A DNA stretch of 64,000 nt from Heligmosomoides polygyrus polygyrus (Eukaryota > Nematoda > Chromadorea > Rhabditida > Heligmosomidae): contig OX377206.1 of the NCBI GenBank assembly GCA_947396885.1, positions 44,809,631 through 44,873,630 on the forward strand, in the 5' to 3' direction. The stretch's first letter is position 1. Every line of letters begins with the position of its first letter. Made by a program: the position numbers and the translations under genes. Below the pieces are notes generated by a model that saw only the letters and a program-made list of their open reading frames with translations, made no database searches and was not told the DNA's origin. Of this stretch, positions 48,090-61,700 are shown one piece after another.

Positions 48090-48817
48090 GATGCGGCGTA
48101 CCTCTCTTCGGTTAGGTCACTCCACCGCTCTCGCTGTTAATGATGCGGCGTATCTCAGTTAGGTTAGATCACTTGACCACCCCCGCCGTGGATGATGCGG
48201 CGTATCTCACTTCGGTTTGATCACTCGACCGCCCCCGTTGTGGATGATGCGACGTACCTCACTTCGGTAAGATCACTCCACCGCTCTCGCTGTGAACGAT
48301 GCGGCGTATCTCAATTAGGTTAGATTACTCGACCACCCCCGCTGTGGATGATGCGGCGTATCTCAATTAGGTTAGATCACTCGACCGCCCTCGCTGAGGA
48401 TGATGCGGCGTATCTCACTTCGGTTAGATCACTCGACAGCCTCCGCTGTGGGTGATGCGGCGTACCTCTCTTCGGTTAGGTCACTCCACCGCTCTCGCTG
48501 TTAATGATGCGGCGTATCTCAGTTAGGTTAGATCACTTGACCACCCCCGCCGTGGATGATGCGGCGTATCTCACTTCGGTTTGATCACTCGACCGCCCCC
48601 GTTGTGGATGATGCGACGTACCTCACTTCGGTAAGATCACTCCACCGCTCTCGCTGTGAACGATGCGGCGTATCTCAATTAGGTTAGATTACTCGACCAC
48701 CCCCGCTGTGGATGATGCGGCGTATCTCAATTAGGTTAGATCACTCGACCGCCCTCGCTGAGGATGATGCGGCGTATCTCACTTCGGTTAGATCACTCGA
48801 CAGCCTCCGCTGTGGGT
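48090..48817 (+). repeat. 364-bp 7-mer HOR, two tandem copies
   Basis: The private triplet of variants GGTTTGATC, GGTAAGATC and CTGAGGATG occurs at about 48,214, 48,267 and 48,395 and again exactly 364 bp later. Because these variants exist nowhere else, the 7-mer duplication is certain and recent. Edges are approximate. Confidence 0.8.
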
Positions 48818-51250
48818 GATGCGGCGTACCTCTCTTCGGTTAGGTCACTCCACCGCTCTCGCTGTTAATGATGCGGCGTATCTCAGTTAGGTTAGATCAC
48901 TTGACCACCCCCGCCGTGGATGATGCGGCGTATCTCACTTCGGTTAGATCACTCCACCGCTCTCACTGTTAATGATGCGGCGTATCTCAGTTAGGTTAGA
49001 TCACTTGTCCACCCCCGCCGTGGATGATGCGGCGTATCTCTCTTCGGTTAGATCACTCGACAGCCTCCGCTGTGGGTGATGCGGCGTATCTCAGTTAGGT
49101 TAGATCACTTGACCACCCCCGCCGTGGATGATGCGGCGTATCTCACTTCGGTTAGATCACTCGACCGCCCCCGTTGTGGATGATGCGACGTACCTCACTT
49201 CGGTTAGATCACTCCACCGCTCTCGCTGTGAACGATGCGGCGTATCTCAATTAGGTTAGATTACTCGACCACCCCCGCTGTTGATGATGCGGCGTATCTC
49301 AATTAGGTTAGATCACTCGACCGCCCTCGCTGTGGATGATGCGACGTACCTCACTTCGGTTAGATCACTCCACCGCTCTCGCTGTGGATGATGCGGCGTA
49401 TCTCACTTCGGTTAGATCACTCGACCGCCCCCGTTGTGGATGATGCGGCGTACCTCATTTAGGTTAGATCACTCGACAGCCTCCGCTGTGGGTGATGCGG
49501 CGTACCTCACCTCGGTTAGATCACTCCACCGCTCTCGCTCTAGATGATGCGGCGTGTCTTAATCAGGTTAGATCACTCGACCGCCCCCGCTGTGGATGAT
49601 GCGGCGTACCTCACTTCGGTTAGATCACTCGACCGCTCTCGCTGTGGATGATGCGGCGTATCTCACTTCGGTTAGATCACTCGACCGCCCTCGCTGTGGA
49701 TGATGCGGCGTATCTCACTTCGGTTAGATCACTCGACCGCCCCCGTTGTGGATGATGCGGCGTACCTCATTTAGGTTAGATCACTCGACAGCCCCCGCTG
49801 TGGGTGATGCGGCGTATCTCAATTAGGTTAGATCACTTGACAGCCTCCGCTGTGGATGATGCGGCGTATCTCTCTTCGGTTAGGTCACTCCACCGCTCTC
49901 GCTGTTAATGATGCGGCGTATCTCAATTAGGTTAGATCACTCGACCGCCCTCGCTGTGGATGATGCGGCGTATCTCAATTACGTTAGATCACTCGACCGC
50001 CCCCGCTGTTAATGATGCGGCGTATCTCAATTAGGTTAGATCACTTGACAGCCTCCGCTGTGGGTGATGCGGCGTACCTCTCTTCGGTTAGGTCACTCCA
50101 CCGCTCTCGCTGTTAATGATGCGGCGTATCTCAGTTAGGTTAGATCACTTGACCACCCCCGCTGTGGATGATGCGGCGTATCTCAATTAGGTTAGATCAC
50201 TCGACCGCCCTCGCTGTCGATGATGCGGCGTATCTCACTTCGGTTAGATCACTCCACCGCTCTCACTGTGGATGATGCGGCGTACCTCAATTAGGTTAGA
50301 TCACTCGACAGCCTCCGCTGTGGGTGATGCGGCGTACCTCTCTTCGGTTAGGTCACTCCACCGCTCTCGCTCTAGATGATGCGGCGTATCTCATTTCGGT
50401 TAGATCACTCGACCGCCCCCGTTGTGGATGATGCGGCGTATCTCATTTAGGTTAGATCACTCGACAGCCCCCGCTGTGGGTGATGCGGCGTACCTCTCTT
50501 CGGTTAGGTCACTCCACCGCTCTCGCTCTAGATGATGCGGCGTATCTCATTTCGGTTAGATCACTTGACCACCCCCGCTGTGGATGATGCGGCGTATCTC
50601 AATTAGGTTAGATCACTCGACCGCCCTCGCTGTCGATGATGCGGCGTATCTCACTTCGGTTAGATCACTCCACCGCTCTCACTGTATATGATGCGGCGTA
50701 CCTCAATTAGGTTAGGTCACTTGACCACCCCCGCTGTGGATGATGCGACGTACCTCACTTCGGTTAGATCACTCCACCGCTCTCGCTGTGGATGATGCGG
50801 CGTATCTCACTTCGGTTAGATCACTCGACCGCCCCCGTTGTGGATGATGCGGCGTATCTCACTTCGGTTAGATCACTCGACAGCCTCCGCTGTGGGTGAT
50901 GCGGCGTACCTCACCTCGGTTAGATCACTCCACCGCTCTCGCTCTAGATGATGCGGCGTATCTCATTTCGGTTAGATCACTCGACCGCCCCCGTTTTGGA
51001 TGATGCGGCGTACCTCATTTAGGTTAGATCACTCGACAGCCCCCGCTGTGGGTGATGCGGCGTACCTCTCTTCGGTTAGGTCACTCCACCGCTCTCGCTG
51101 TGGATGATGCGGCGTATCTCACTTCGGTTAGATCACTCGACCGCCCTCGCTGTCGATGATGCGGCGTATCTCAATTACGTTAGATCACTCGACCGCCCCC
51201 GCTGTGGATGATGCGGCGTATCTCACTTCGGTTAGATCACTCGACAGCCT

Positions 51251-52113
51251 CCGCTGTGGGTGATGCGGCGTATCTCACTTCGGTTAGATCACTCGACAGC
51301 CTCCGCTGTGGGTGATGCGGCGTATCTCACTTCGGTTAGATCACTCGACCGCCCTCGATGTGGATGATGCGGCGTATCTCATTTCGGTTAGATCACTCGA
51401 CCGCCCTCGCTGTGGATGATGCGGCGTATCTCAATTACGTTAGATCACTCGACCGCCCCCGCTGTGGATGATGCGGCGTATCTCACTTCGGTTAGATCAC
51501 TCGACAGCCTCCGCTGTGGGTGATGCGGCGTACCTCTCTTCGGTTAGGTCACTCCACCGCTCTCGCTGTTAATGATGCGGCGTATCTCAGTTAGGTTAGA
51601 TCACTTGACCACCCCCGCTGTGGATGATGCGGCGTATCTCAATTAAGTTAGATCACTCCACCGCTCTCGCTCTAGATGATGCGGCGTGTCTTAATCAGGT
51701 TAGATCACTCGACCGCCCCCGCTGTGGATGATGCGGCGTACCTCACTTCGGTTAGATCACTCGACCGCTCTCGCTGTGGATGATGCGGCGTATCTCACTT
51801 CGGTTAGATCACTCGACCGCCCTCGCTGTGGATGATGCGGCGTATCTCATTTCGGTTAGATCACTCGACCGCCCCCGTTTTGGATGATGCGGCGTACCTC
51901 ATTTAGGTTAGATCACTCGACAGCCCCCGCTGTGGGTGATGCGGCGTACCTCTCTTCGGTTAGGTCACTCCACCGCTCTCGCTGTTAATGATGCGGCGTA
52001 TCTCAATTAGGTTAGATCACTCGACCGCCCTCGCTGTGGATGATGCGGCGTATCTCAATTAGGTTAGATCACTCGACCGCCCTCGCTGTGGATGATGCGG
52101 CGTATCTCAATTA
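51251..52113 (+). repeat. 863-bp block, copy 1 (partner 55,151-56,013)
   Basis: Offset 3,900 bp (75 monomers). It contains CCTCGATGTGG, AATTAAG with CTCTAGATG, GTGTCTTAATC and GTTTTGG monomers in the same order. It ends where AATTACG here is AATTAAG in the partner. Confidence 0.8.
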
Positions 52114-52529
52114 CGTTAGATCACTCGACCGCCCCCGCTGTGGATGATGCGGCGTATCTCACTTCGGTTAGATCACTCGACAGCCTCCGCTGTGGGTGAT
52201 GCGGCGTACCTCTCTTCGGTTAGGTCACTCCACCGCTCTCGCTGTTAATGATGCGGCGTATCTCAGTTAGGTTAGATCACTTGACCACCCCCGCTGTGGA
52301 TGATGCGGCGTATCTCAATTAAGTTAGATCACTCGACCGCCCTCGCTGTCGATGATGCGGCGTATCTCAATTACGTTAGATCACTCGACCGCCCCCGCTG
52401 TGGATGATGCGGCGTATCTCACTTCGGTTAGATCACTCGACAGCCTCCGCTGTGGGTGATGCGGCGTACCTCTCTTCGGTTAGGTCACTCCACCGCTCTC
52501 GCTGTGGATGATGCGGCGTATCTCAATTA
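51721..52529 (+). repeat. 809-bp block, copy 1 (partner 53,801-54,609)
   Basis: Offset 2,080 bp (40 monomers), one difference seen (CTCTCGC at 52,499 versus CTCCCGC at 54,579). It overlaps the 3,900-bp block, so this region was copied at least twice. Confidence 0.78.
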
Positions 52530-53800
52530 CGTTAGATCACTCGACCGCCCCCGCTGTTAATGATGCGGCGTATCTCAATTAGGTTAGATCACTTGACAGC
52601 CTCCGCTGTGGGTGATGCGGCGTACCTCTCTTCGGTTAGGTCACTCCACCGCTCTCGCTGTTAATGATGCGGCGTATCTCAGTTAGGTTAGATCACTTGA
52701 CCACCCCCGCTGTGGATGATGCGGCGTATCTCAATTAGGTTAGATCACTCGACCGCCCTCGCTGTCGATGATGCGGCGTATCTCACTTCGGTTAGATCAC
52801 TCCACCGCTCTCACTGTGGATGATGCGGCGTACCTCAATTAGGTTAGATCACTCGACAGCCTCCGCTGTGGGTGATGCGGCGTACCTCTCTTCGGTTAGG
52901 TCACTCCACCGCTCTCGCTGTTAATGATGCGGCGTATCTCAGTTAGGTTAGATCACTTGACCACCCCCGCTGTGGATGATGCGACGTACCTCACTTCGGT
53001 TAGATCACTCCACCGCTCTCGCTGTGGATGATGCGGCGTATCTCACTTCGGTTAGATCACTCGACCGCCCCCGTTGTGGATGATGCGGCGTATCTCACTT
53101 CGGTTAGATCACTCGACAGCCTCCGCTGTGGGTGATGCGGCGTACCTCACCTCGGTTAGATCACTCCACCGCTCTCGCTCTAGATGATGCGGCGTATCTC
53201 ATTTCGGTTAGATCACTCGACCGCCCCCGTTTTGGATGATGCGGCGTACCTCATTTAGGTTAGATCACTCGACAGCCCCCGCTGTGGGTGATGCGGCGTA
53301 CCTCTCTTCGGTTAGGTCACTCCACCGCTCTCGCTGTGGATGATGCGGCGTACCTCACTTCGGTTAGATCACTCGACCGCTCTCGCTGTGGATGATGCGG
53401 CGTATCTCACTTCGGTTAGATCACTCGACCGCCCTCGCTGTGGATGATGCGGCGTATCTCATTTCGGTTAGATCACTCGACCGCCCCCGTTTTGGATGAT
53501 GCGGCGTATCTCAATTACGTTAGATCACTCGACCGCCCCCGCTGTGGATGATGCGGCGTATCTCACTTCGGTTAGATCACTCGACAGCCTCCGCTGTGGG
53601 TGATGCGGCGTACCTCTCTTCGGTTAGGTCACTCCACCGCTCTCGCTGTGGATGATGCGGCGTATCTCAATTAGGTTAGATCACTCGACCGCCCCCGTTT
53701 TGGATGATGCGGCGTACCTCATTTAGGTTAGATCACTCGACAGCCCCCGCTGTGGGTGATGCGGCGTACCTCTCTTCGGTTAGGTCACTCCACCGCTCTC

Positions 53801-54609
53801 GCTGTGGATGATGCGGCGTACCTCACTTCGGTTAGATCACTCGACCGCTCTCGCTGTGGATGATGCGGCGTATCTCACTTCGGTTAGATCACTCGACCGC
53901 CCTCGCTGTGGATGATGCGGCGTATCTCATTTCGGTTAGATCACTCGACCGCCCCCGTTTTGGATGATGCGGCGTACCTCATTTAGGTTAGATCACTCGA
54001 CAGCCCCCGCTGTGGGTGATGCGGCGTACCTCTCTTCGGTTAGGTCACTCCACCGCTCTCGCTGTTAATGATGCGGCGTATCTCAATTAGGTTAGATCAC
54101 TCGACCGCCCTCGCTGTGGATGATGCGGCGTATCTCAATTAGGTTAGATCACTCGACCGCCCTCGCTGTGGATGATGCGGCGTATCTCAATTACGTTAGA
54201 TCACTCGACCGCCCCCGCTGTGGATGATGCGGCGTATCTCACTTCGGTTAGATCACTCGACAGCCTCCGCTGTGGGTGATGCGGCGTACCTCTCTTCGGT
54301 TAGGTCACTCCACCGCTCTCGCTGTTAATGATGCGGCGTATCTCAGTTAGGTTAGATCACTTGACCACCCCCGCTGTGGATGATGCGGCGTATCTCAATT
54401 AAGTTAGATCACTCGACCGCCCTCGCTGTCGATGATGCGGCGTATCTCAATTACGTTAGATCACTCGACCGCCCCCGCTGTGGATGATGCGGCGTATCTC
54501 ACTTCGGTTAGATCACTCGACAGCCTCCGCTGTGGGTGATGCGGCGTACCTCTCTTCGGTTAGGTCACTCCACCGCTCCCGCTGTGGATGATGCGGCGTA
54601 TCTCAATTA
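53801..54609 (+). repeat. 809-bp block, copy 2
   Basis: Partner of 51,721-52,529. Just to its left, 53.2-53.8 kb holds three GTTTTGG monomers in about 0.5 kb, from local short-range duplication. Confidence 0.76.
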
Positions 54610-55084
54610 GGTTAGATCACTCGACCGCCCTCGCTGTGGATGATGCGGCGTATCTCAATTACGTTAGATCACTCGACCGCCCCCGCTGTGGATGATGCGG
54701 CGTATCTCACTTCGGTTAGATCACTCGACAGCCTCCGCTGTGGGTGATGCGGCGTACCTCTCTTCGGTTAGGTCACTCCACCGCTCTCGCTGTTAATGAT
54801 GCGGCGTATCTCAGTTAGGTTAGATCACTTGACCACCCCCGCTGTGGATGATGCGGCGTATCTCAATTAAGTTAGATCACTCGACCGCCCTCGCTGTCGA
54901 TGATGCGGCGTATCTCTCTTCGGTTAGGTCACTCCACCGCTCTCGCTGTTAATGATGCGGCGTATCTCAGTTAGGTTAGATCACTTGACCACCCCCGCTG
55001 TGGATGATGCGGCGTATCTCAGTTAGGTTAGATCACTTGACCACCCCCGCTGTGGATGATGCGACGTACCTCACTTCGGTTAGA

Positions 55085-55627
55085 TCACTCCACCGCTCTC
55101 GCTGTGGATGATGCGGCGTATCTCACTTCGGTTAGATCACTCGACCGCCCCCGCTGTGGGTGATGCGGCGTATCTCACTTCGGTTAGATCACTCGACAGC
55201 CTCCGCTGTGGGTGATGCGGCGTATCTCACTTCGGTTAGATCACTCGACCGCCCTCGATGTGGATGATGCGGCGTATCTCATTTCGGTTAGATCACTCGA
55301 CCGCCCTCGCTGTGGATGATGCGGCGTATCTCAATTACGTTAGATCACTCGACCGCCCCCGCTGTGGATGATGCGGCGTATCTCACTTCGGTTAGATCAC
55401 TCGACAGCCTCCGCTGTGGGTGATGCGGCGTACCTCTCTTCGGTTAGGTCACTCCACCGCTCTCGCTGTTAATGATGCGGCGTATCTCAGTTAGGTTAGA
55501 TCACTTGACCACCCCCGCTGTGGATGATGCGGCGTATCTCAATTAAGTTAGATCACTCCACCGCTCTCGCTCTAGATGATGCGGCGTGTCTTAATCAGGT
55601 TAGATCACTCGACCGCCCCCGCTGTGG
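55085..55627 (+). repeat. 543-bp block, copy 1 (partner 56,593-57,135)
   Basis: Offset 1,508 bp (29 monomers), including CCTCGATGTGG (55,253 and 56,761) and the GTGTC marker (55,581 and 57,089). Confidence 0.76.
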
Positions 55628-56347
55628 ATGATGCGGCGTACCTCACTTCGGTTAGATCACTCGACCGCTCTCGCTGTGGATGATGCGGCGTATCTCACTT
55701 CGGTTAGATCACTCGACCGCCCTCGCTGTGGATGATGCGGCGTATCTCATTTCGGTTAGATCACTCGACCGCCCCCGTTTTGGATGATGCGGCGTACCTC
55801 ATTTAGGTTAGATCACTCGACAGCCCCCGCTGTGGGTGATGCGGCGTACCTCTCTTCGGTTAGGTCACTCCACCGCTCTCGCTGTTAATGATGCGGCGTA
55901 TCTCAATTAGGTTAGATCACTCGACCGCCCTCGCTGTGGATGATGCGGCGTATCTCAATTAGGTTAGATCACTCGACCGCCCTCGCTGTGGATGATGCGG
56001 CGTATCTCAATTAAGTTAGATCACTCGACCGCCCTCGCTGTCGATGATGCGGCGTATCTCTCTTCGGTTAGGTCACTCCACCGCTCTCGCTGTTAATGAT
56101 GCGGCGTATCTCAGTTAGGTTAGATCACTTGACCACCCCCGCTGTGGATGATGCGGCGTATCTCAGTTAGGTTAGATCACTTGACCACCCCCGCTGTGGA
56201 TGATGCGACGTACCTCACTTCGGTTAGATCACTCCACCGCTCTCGCTGTGGATGATGCGGCGTATCTCACTTCGGTTAGATCACTCGACCGCCCCCGCTG
56301 TGGGTGATGCGGCGTATCTCACTTCGGTTAGATCACTCGACAGCCTC

Positions 56348-57135
56348 CGCTGTGGGTGATGCGGCGTATCTCACTTCGGTTAGATCACTCGACCGCCCTC
56401 GATGTGGATGATGCGGCGTATCTCATTTCGGTTAGATCACTCGACCGCCCTCGCTGTGGATGATGCGGCGTATCTCAATTACGTTAGATCACTCGACCGC
56501 CCCCGCTGTGGATGATGCGGCGTATCTCACTTCGGTTAGATCACTCGACAGCCTCCGCTGTGGGTGATGCGGCGTACCTCTCTTCGGTTAGGTCACTCCA
56601 CCGCTCTCGCTGTGGATGATGCGGCGTATCTCACTTCGGTTAGATCACTCGACCGCCCCCGCTGTGGGTGATGCGGCGTATCTCACTTCGGTTAGATCAC
56701 TCGACAGCCTCCGCTGTGGGTGATGCGGCGTATCTCACTTCGGTTAGATCACTCGACCGCCCTCGATGTGGATGATGCGGCGTATCTCATTTCGGTTAGA
56801 TCACTCGACCGCCCTCGCTGTGGATGATGCGGCGTATCTCAATTACGTTAGATCACTCGACCGCCCCCGCTGTGGATGATGCGGCGTATCTCACTTCGGT
56901 TAGATCACTCGACAGCCTCCGCTGTGGGTGATGCGGCGTACCTCTCTTCGGTTAGGTCACTCCACCGCTCTCGCTGTTAATGATGCGGCGTATCTCAGTT
57001 AGGTTAGATCACTTGACCACCCCCGCTGTGGATGATGCGGCGTATCTCAATTAAGTTAGATCACTCCACCGCTCTCGCTCTAGATGATGCGGCGTGTCTT
57101 AATCAGGTTAGATCACTCGACCGCCCCCGCTGTGG
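56348..57135 (+). repeat. 788-bp block, copy 1 (partner 59,156-59,943)
   Basis: Offset 2,808 bp (54 monomers), with two CCTCGATGTGG monomers and the GTGTC marker (57,089 and 59,897). The right edge is GGGTG here versus GGATG in the partner. Confidence 0.78.
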
Positions 57136-57386
57136 GTGATGCGGCGTATCTCACTTCGGTTAGATCACTCGACAGCCTCCGCTGTGGGTGATGCGGCGTA
57201 TCTCACTTCGGTTAGATCACTCGACCGCCCTCGATGTGGATGATGCGGCGTATCTCATTTCGGTTAGATCACTCGACCGCCCTCGCTGTGGATGATGCGG
57301 CGTATCTCAATTACGTTAGATCACTCGACCGCCCCCGCTGTGGATGATGCGGCGTATCTCACTTCGGTTAGATCACTCGACAGCCT

Positions 57387-57927
57387 CCGCTGTGGGTGAT
57401 GCGGCGTACCTCTCTTCGGTTAGGTCACTCCACCGCTCTCGCTGTTAATGATGCGGCGTATCTCAGTTAGGTTAGATCACTTGACCACCCCCGCTGTGGA
57501 TGATGCGGCGTATCTCAATTAAGTTAGATCACTCCACCGCTCTCGCTCTAGATGATGCGGCGTGTCTTAATCAGGTTAGATCACTCGACCGCCCCCGCTG
57601 TGGATGATGCGGCGTACCTCACTTCGGTTAGATCACTCGACCGCTCTCGCTGTGGATGATGCGGCGTATCTCACTTCGGTTAGATCACTCGACCGCCCTC
57701 GCTGTGGATGATGCGGCGTATCTCATTTCGGTTAGATCACTCGACCGCCCCCGTTTTGGATGATGCGGCGTACCTCATTTAGGTTAGATCACTCGACAGC
57801 CCCCGCTGTGGGTGATGCGGCGTACCTCTCTTCGGTTAGGTCACTCCACCGCTCTCGCTGTTAATGATGCGGCGTATCTCAATTAGGTTAGATCACTCGA
57901 CCGCCCTCGCTGTGGATGATGCGGCGT
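57387..57927 (+). repeat. 541-bp block, copy 1 (partner 58,167-58,707)
   Basis: Offset 780 bp (15 monomers). Nine full lines of sequence match with no difference seen. It contains the core domain IV cassette: AGTTAG, AATTAAG/CTCTAG, GTGTCTTAATC, CGACCGCTC, CGACCGCCC, ATTTCG/GTTTTGG, ATTTAG/CAGCCCC and TTAATG monomers. Confidence 0.82.
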
Positions 57928-58166
57928 GTCTTAATCAGGTTAGATCACTCGACCGCCCCCGCTGTGGATGATGCGGCGTACCTCACTTCGGTTAGATCAC
58001 TCGACCGCTCTCGCTGTGGATGATGCGGCGTATCTCACTTCGGTTAGATCACTCGACCGCCCTCGCTGTGGATGATGCGGCGTATCTCATTTCGGTTAGA
58101 TCACTCGACCGCCCCCGTTTTGGATGATGCGGCGTACCTCATTTAGGTTAGATCACTCGACAGCCC

Positions 58167-58707
58167 CCGCTGTGGGTGATGCGGCGTACCTCTCTTCGGT
58201 TAGGTCACTCCACCGCTCTCGCTGTTAATGATGCGGCGTATCTCAGTTAGGTTAGATCACTTGACCACCCCCGCTGTGGATGATGCGGCGTATCTCAATT
58301 AAGTTAGATCACTCCACCGCTCTCGCTCTAGATGATGCGGCGTGTCTTAATCAGGTTAGATCACTCGACCGCCCCCGCTGTGGATGATGCGGCGTACCTC
58401 ACTTCGGTTAGATCACTCGACCGCTCTCGCTGTGGATGATGCGGCGTATCTCACTTCGGTTAGATCACTCGACCGCCCTCGCTGTGGATGATGCGGCGTA
58501 TCTCATTTCGGTTAGATCACTCGACCGCCCCCGTTTTGGATGATGCGGCGTACCTCATTTAGGTTAGATCACTCGACAGCCCCCGCTGTGGGTGATGCGG
58601 CGTACCTCTCTTCGGTTAGGTCACTCCACCGCTCTCGCTGTTAATGATGCGGCGTATCTCAATTAGGTTAGATCACTCGACCGCCCTCGCTGTGGATGAT
58701 GCGGCGT
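58167..58707 (+). repeat. 541-bp block, copy 2
   Basis: Partner of 57,387-57,927. The same cassette recurs, less perfectly, at 55.5, 59.8, 60.3 and 63.2 kb, so it is the main HOR unit of domain IV even though its period is irregular. Confidence 0.8.
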
Positions 58708-61700
58708 ATCTCAATTAGGTTAGATCACTCGACCGCCCTCGCTGTGGATGATGCGGCGTATCTCAATTAAGTTAGATCACTCGACCGCCCTCGCTGTCGA
58801 TGATGCGGCGTATCTCTCTTCGGTTAGGTCACTCCACCGCTCTCGCTGTTAATGATGCGGCGTATCTCAGTTAGGTTAGATCACTTGACCACCCCCGCTG
58901 TGGATGATGCGGCGTATCTCAGTTAGGTTAGATCACTTGACCACCCCCGCTGTGGATGATGCGACGTACCTCACTTCGGTTAGATCACTCGACAGCCCCC
59001 GCTGTGGATGATGCGGCGTATCTCAATTAGGTTAGATCACTCGACCGCCCTCGCTGTGGATGATGCGGCGTATCTCAGTTAGGTTAGATCACTTGACCAC
59101 CCCCGCTGTGGATGATGCGGCGTATCTCAATTAGGTTAGATCACTCGACCGCCCTCGCTGTGGGTGATGCGGCGTATCTCACTTCGGTTAGATCACTCGA
59201 CCGCCCTCGATGTGGATGATGCGGCGTATCTCATTTCGGTTAGATCACTCGACCGCCCTCGCTGTGGATGATGCGGCGTATCTCAATTACGTTAGATCAC
59301 TCGACCGCCCCCGCTGTGGATGATGCGGCGTATCTCACTTCGGTTAGATCACTCGACAGCCTCCGCTGTGGGTGATGCGGCGTACCTCTCTTCGGTTAGG
59401 TCACTCCACCGCTCTCGCTGTGGATGATGCGGCGTATCTCACTTCGGTTAGATCACTCGACCGCCCCCGCTGTGGGTGATGCGGCGTATCTCACTTCGGT
59501 TAGATCACTCGACAGCCTCCGCTGTGGGTGATGCGGCGTATCTCACTTCGGTTAGATCACTCGACCGCCCTCGATGTGGATGATGCGGCGTATCTCATTT
59601 CGGTTAGATCACTCGACCGCCCTCGCTGTGGATGATGCGGCGTATCTCAATTACGTTAGATCACTCGACCGCCCCCGCTGTGGATGATGCGGCGTATCTC
59701 ACTTCGGTTAGATCACTCGACAGCCTCCGCTGTGGGTGATGCGGCGTACCTCTCTTCGGTTAGGTCACTCCACCGCTCTCGCTGTTAATGATGCGGCGTA
59801 TCTCAGTTAGGTTAGATCACTTGACCACCCCCGCTGTGGATGATGCGGCGTATCTCAATTAAGTTAGATCACTCCACCGCTCTCGCTCTAGATGATGCGG
59901 CGTGTCTTAATCAGGTTAGATCACTCGACCGCCCCCGCTGTGGATGATGCGGCGTACCTCACTTCGGTTAGATCACTCGACCGCTCTCGCTGTGGATGAT
60001 GCGGCGTATCTCACTTCGGTTAGATCACTCGACCGCCCTCGCTGTGGATGATGCGGCGTATCTCATTTCGGTTAGATCACTCGACCGCCCCCGTTTTGGA
60101 TGATGCGGCGTACCTCATTTAGGTTAGATCACTCGACAGCCCCCGCTGTGGGTGATGCGGCGTACCTCTCTTCGGTTAGGTCACTCCACTGCTCTCGCTG
60201 TTAATGATGCGGCGTATCTCAATTAGGTTAGATCACTCGACCGCTCTCGCTGTGGATGATGCGGCGTATCTCAGTTAGGTTAGATCACTTGACCACCCCC
60301 GCTGTGGATGATGCGGCGTATCTCAATTAAGTTAGATCACTCCACCGCTCTCGCTCTAGATGATGCGGCGTGTCTTAATCAGGTTAGATCACTCGACCGC
60401 CCCCGCTGTGGATGATGCGGCGTACCTCACTTCGGTTAGATCACTCGACCGCTCTCGCTGTGGATGATGCGGCGTATCTCACTTCGGTTAGATCACTCGA
60501 CCGCCCTCGCTGTCGATGATGCGGCGTATCTCAATTACGTTAGATCACTCGACCGCCCCCGCTGTGGATGATGCGGCGTATCTCACTTCGGTTAGATCAC
60601 TCGACAGCCTCCGCTGTGGGTGATGCGGCGTACCTCTCTTCGGTTAGGTCACTCCACCGCTCTCGCTGTGGATGATGCGGCGTATCTCAATTAGGTTAGA
60701 TCACTCGACCGCCCTCGCTGTGGATGATGCGGCGTATCTCAATTACGTTAGATCACTCGACCGCCCCCGCTGTGGATGATGCGGCGTATCTCACTTCGGT
60801 TAGATCACTCGACAGCCTCCGCTGTGGGTGATGCGGCGTACCTCTCTTCGGTTAGGTCACTCCACCGCTCTCGCTGTTAATGATGCGGCGTATCTCAGTT
60901 AGGTTAGATCACTTGACCACCCCCGCTGTGGATGATGCGGCGTATCTCAATTAAGTTAGATCACTCGACCGCCCTCGCTGTCGATGATGCGGCGTATCTC
61001 TCTTCGGTTAGGTCACTCCACCGCTCTCGCTGTTAATGATGCGGCGTATCTCAGTTAGGTTAGATCACTTGACCACCCCCGCTGTGGATGATGCGGCGTA
61101 TCTCAGTTAGGTTAGATCACTTGACCACCCCCGCTGTGGATGATGCGACGTACCTCACTTCGGTTAGATCACTCCACCGCTCTCGCTGTGGATGATGCGG
61201 CGTATCTCACTTCGGTTAGATCACTCGACCGCCCCCGCTGTGGGTGATGCGGCGTACCTCATTTAGGTTAGATCACTCGACAGCCTCCGCTGTGGGTGAT
61301 GCGGCGTACCTCTCTTCGGTTAGGTCACTCCACCGCTCTCGCTCTAGATGATGCGGCGTGTCTTAATCAGGTTAGATCACTCGACCGCCCCCGCTGTGGA
61401 TGATGCGGCGTACCTCACTTCGGTTAGATCACTCGACCGCTCTCGCTGTGGATGATGCGGCGTATCTCACTTCGGTTAGATCACTCGACCGCCCTCGCTG
61501 TGGATGATGCGGCGTATCTCACTTCGGTTAGATCACTCGACCGCCCCCGTTGTGGATGATGCGGCGTACCTCATTTAGGTTAGATCACTCGACAGCCCGC
61601 GCTGTCGGTGATGCGGCGTACCTCTCTTCGGTTAGGTCACTCCACCGCTCTCGCTGTTAATGATGCGACGTATCTCAATTAGGTTAGATCACTCGACCGC

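Larger units (their letters stand above)
47326..49540 (+). repeat. Transition zone between domains III and IV
   Basis: GTGAACGATG and GATGCGACG types of domain II reappear here after being nearly absent for about 12 kb, up to about 49.26 kb. The zone has an unusual density of private changes: CCACCCCTC (47,657), GCGAATC (47,681), CTTGTCCACC (47,809 and 49,007), TTAGTACTC (47,906), GGTTTGATC and GGTAAGATC pairs, and CTGAGGATG. It looks older or less recently homogenised than its neighbours. Confidence 0.68.
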
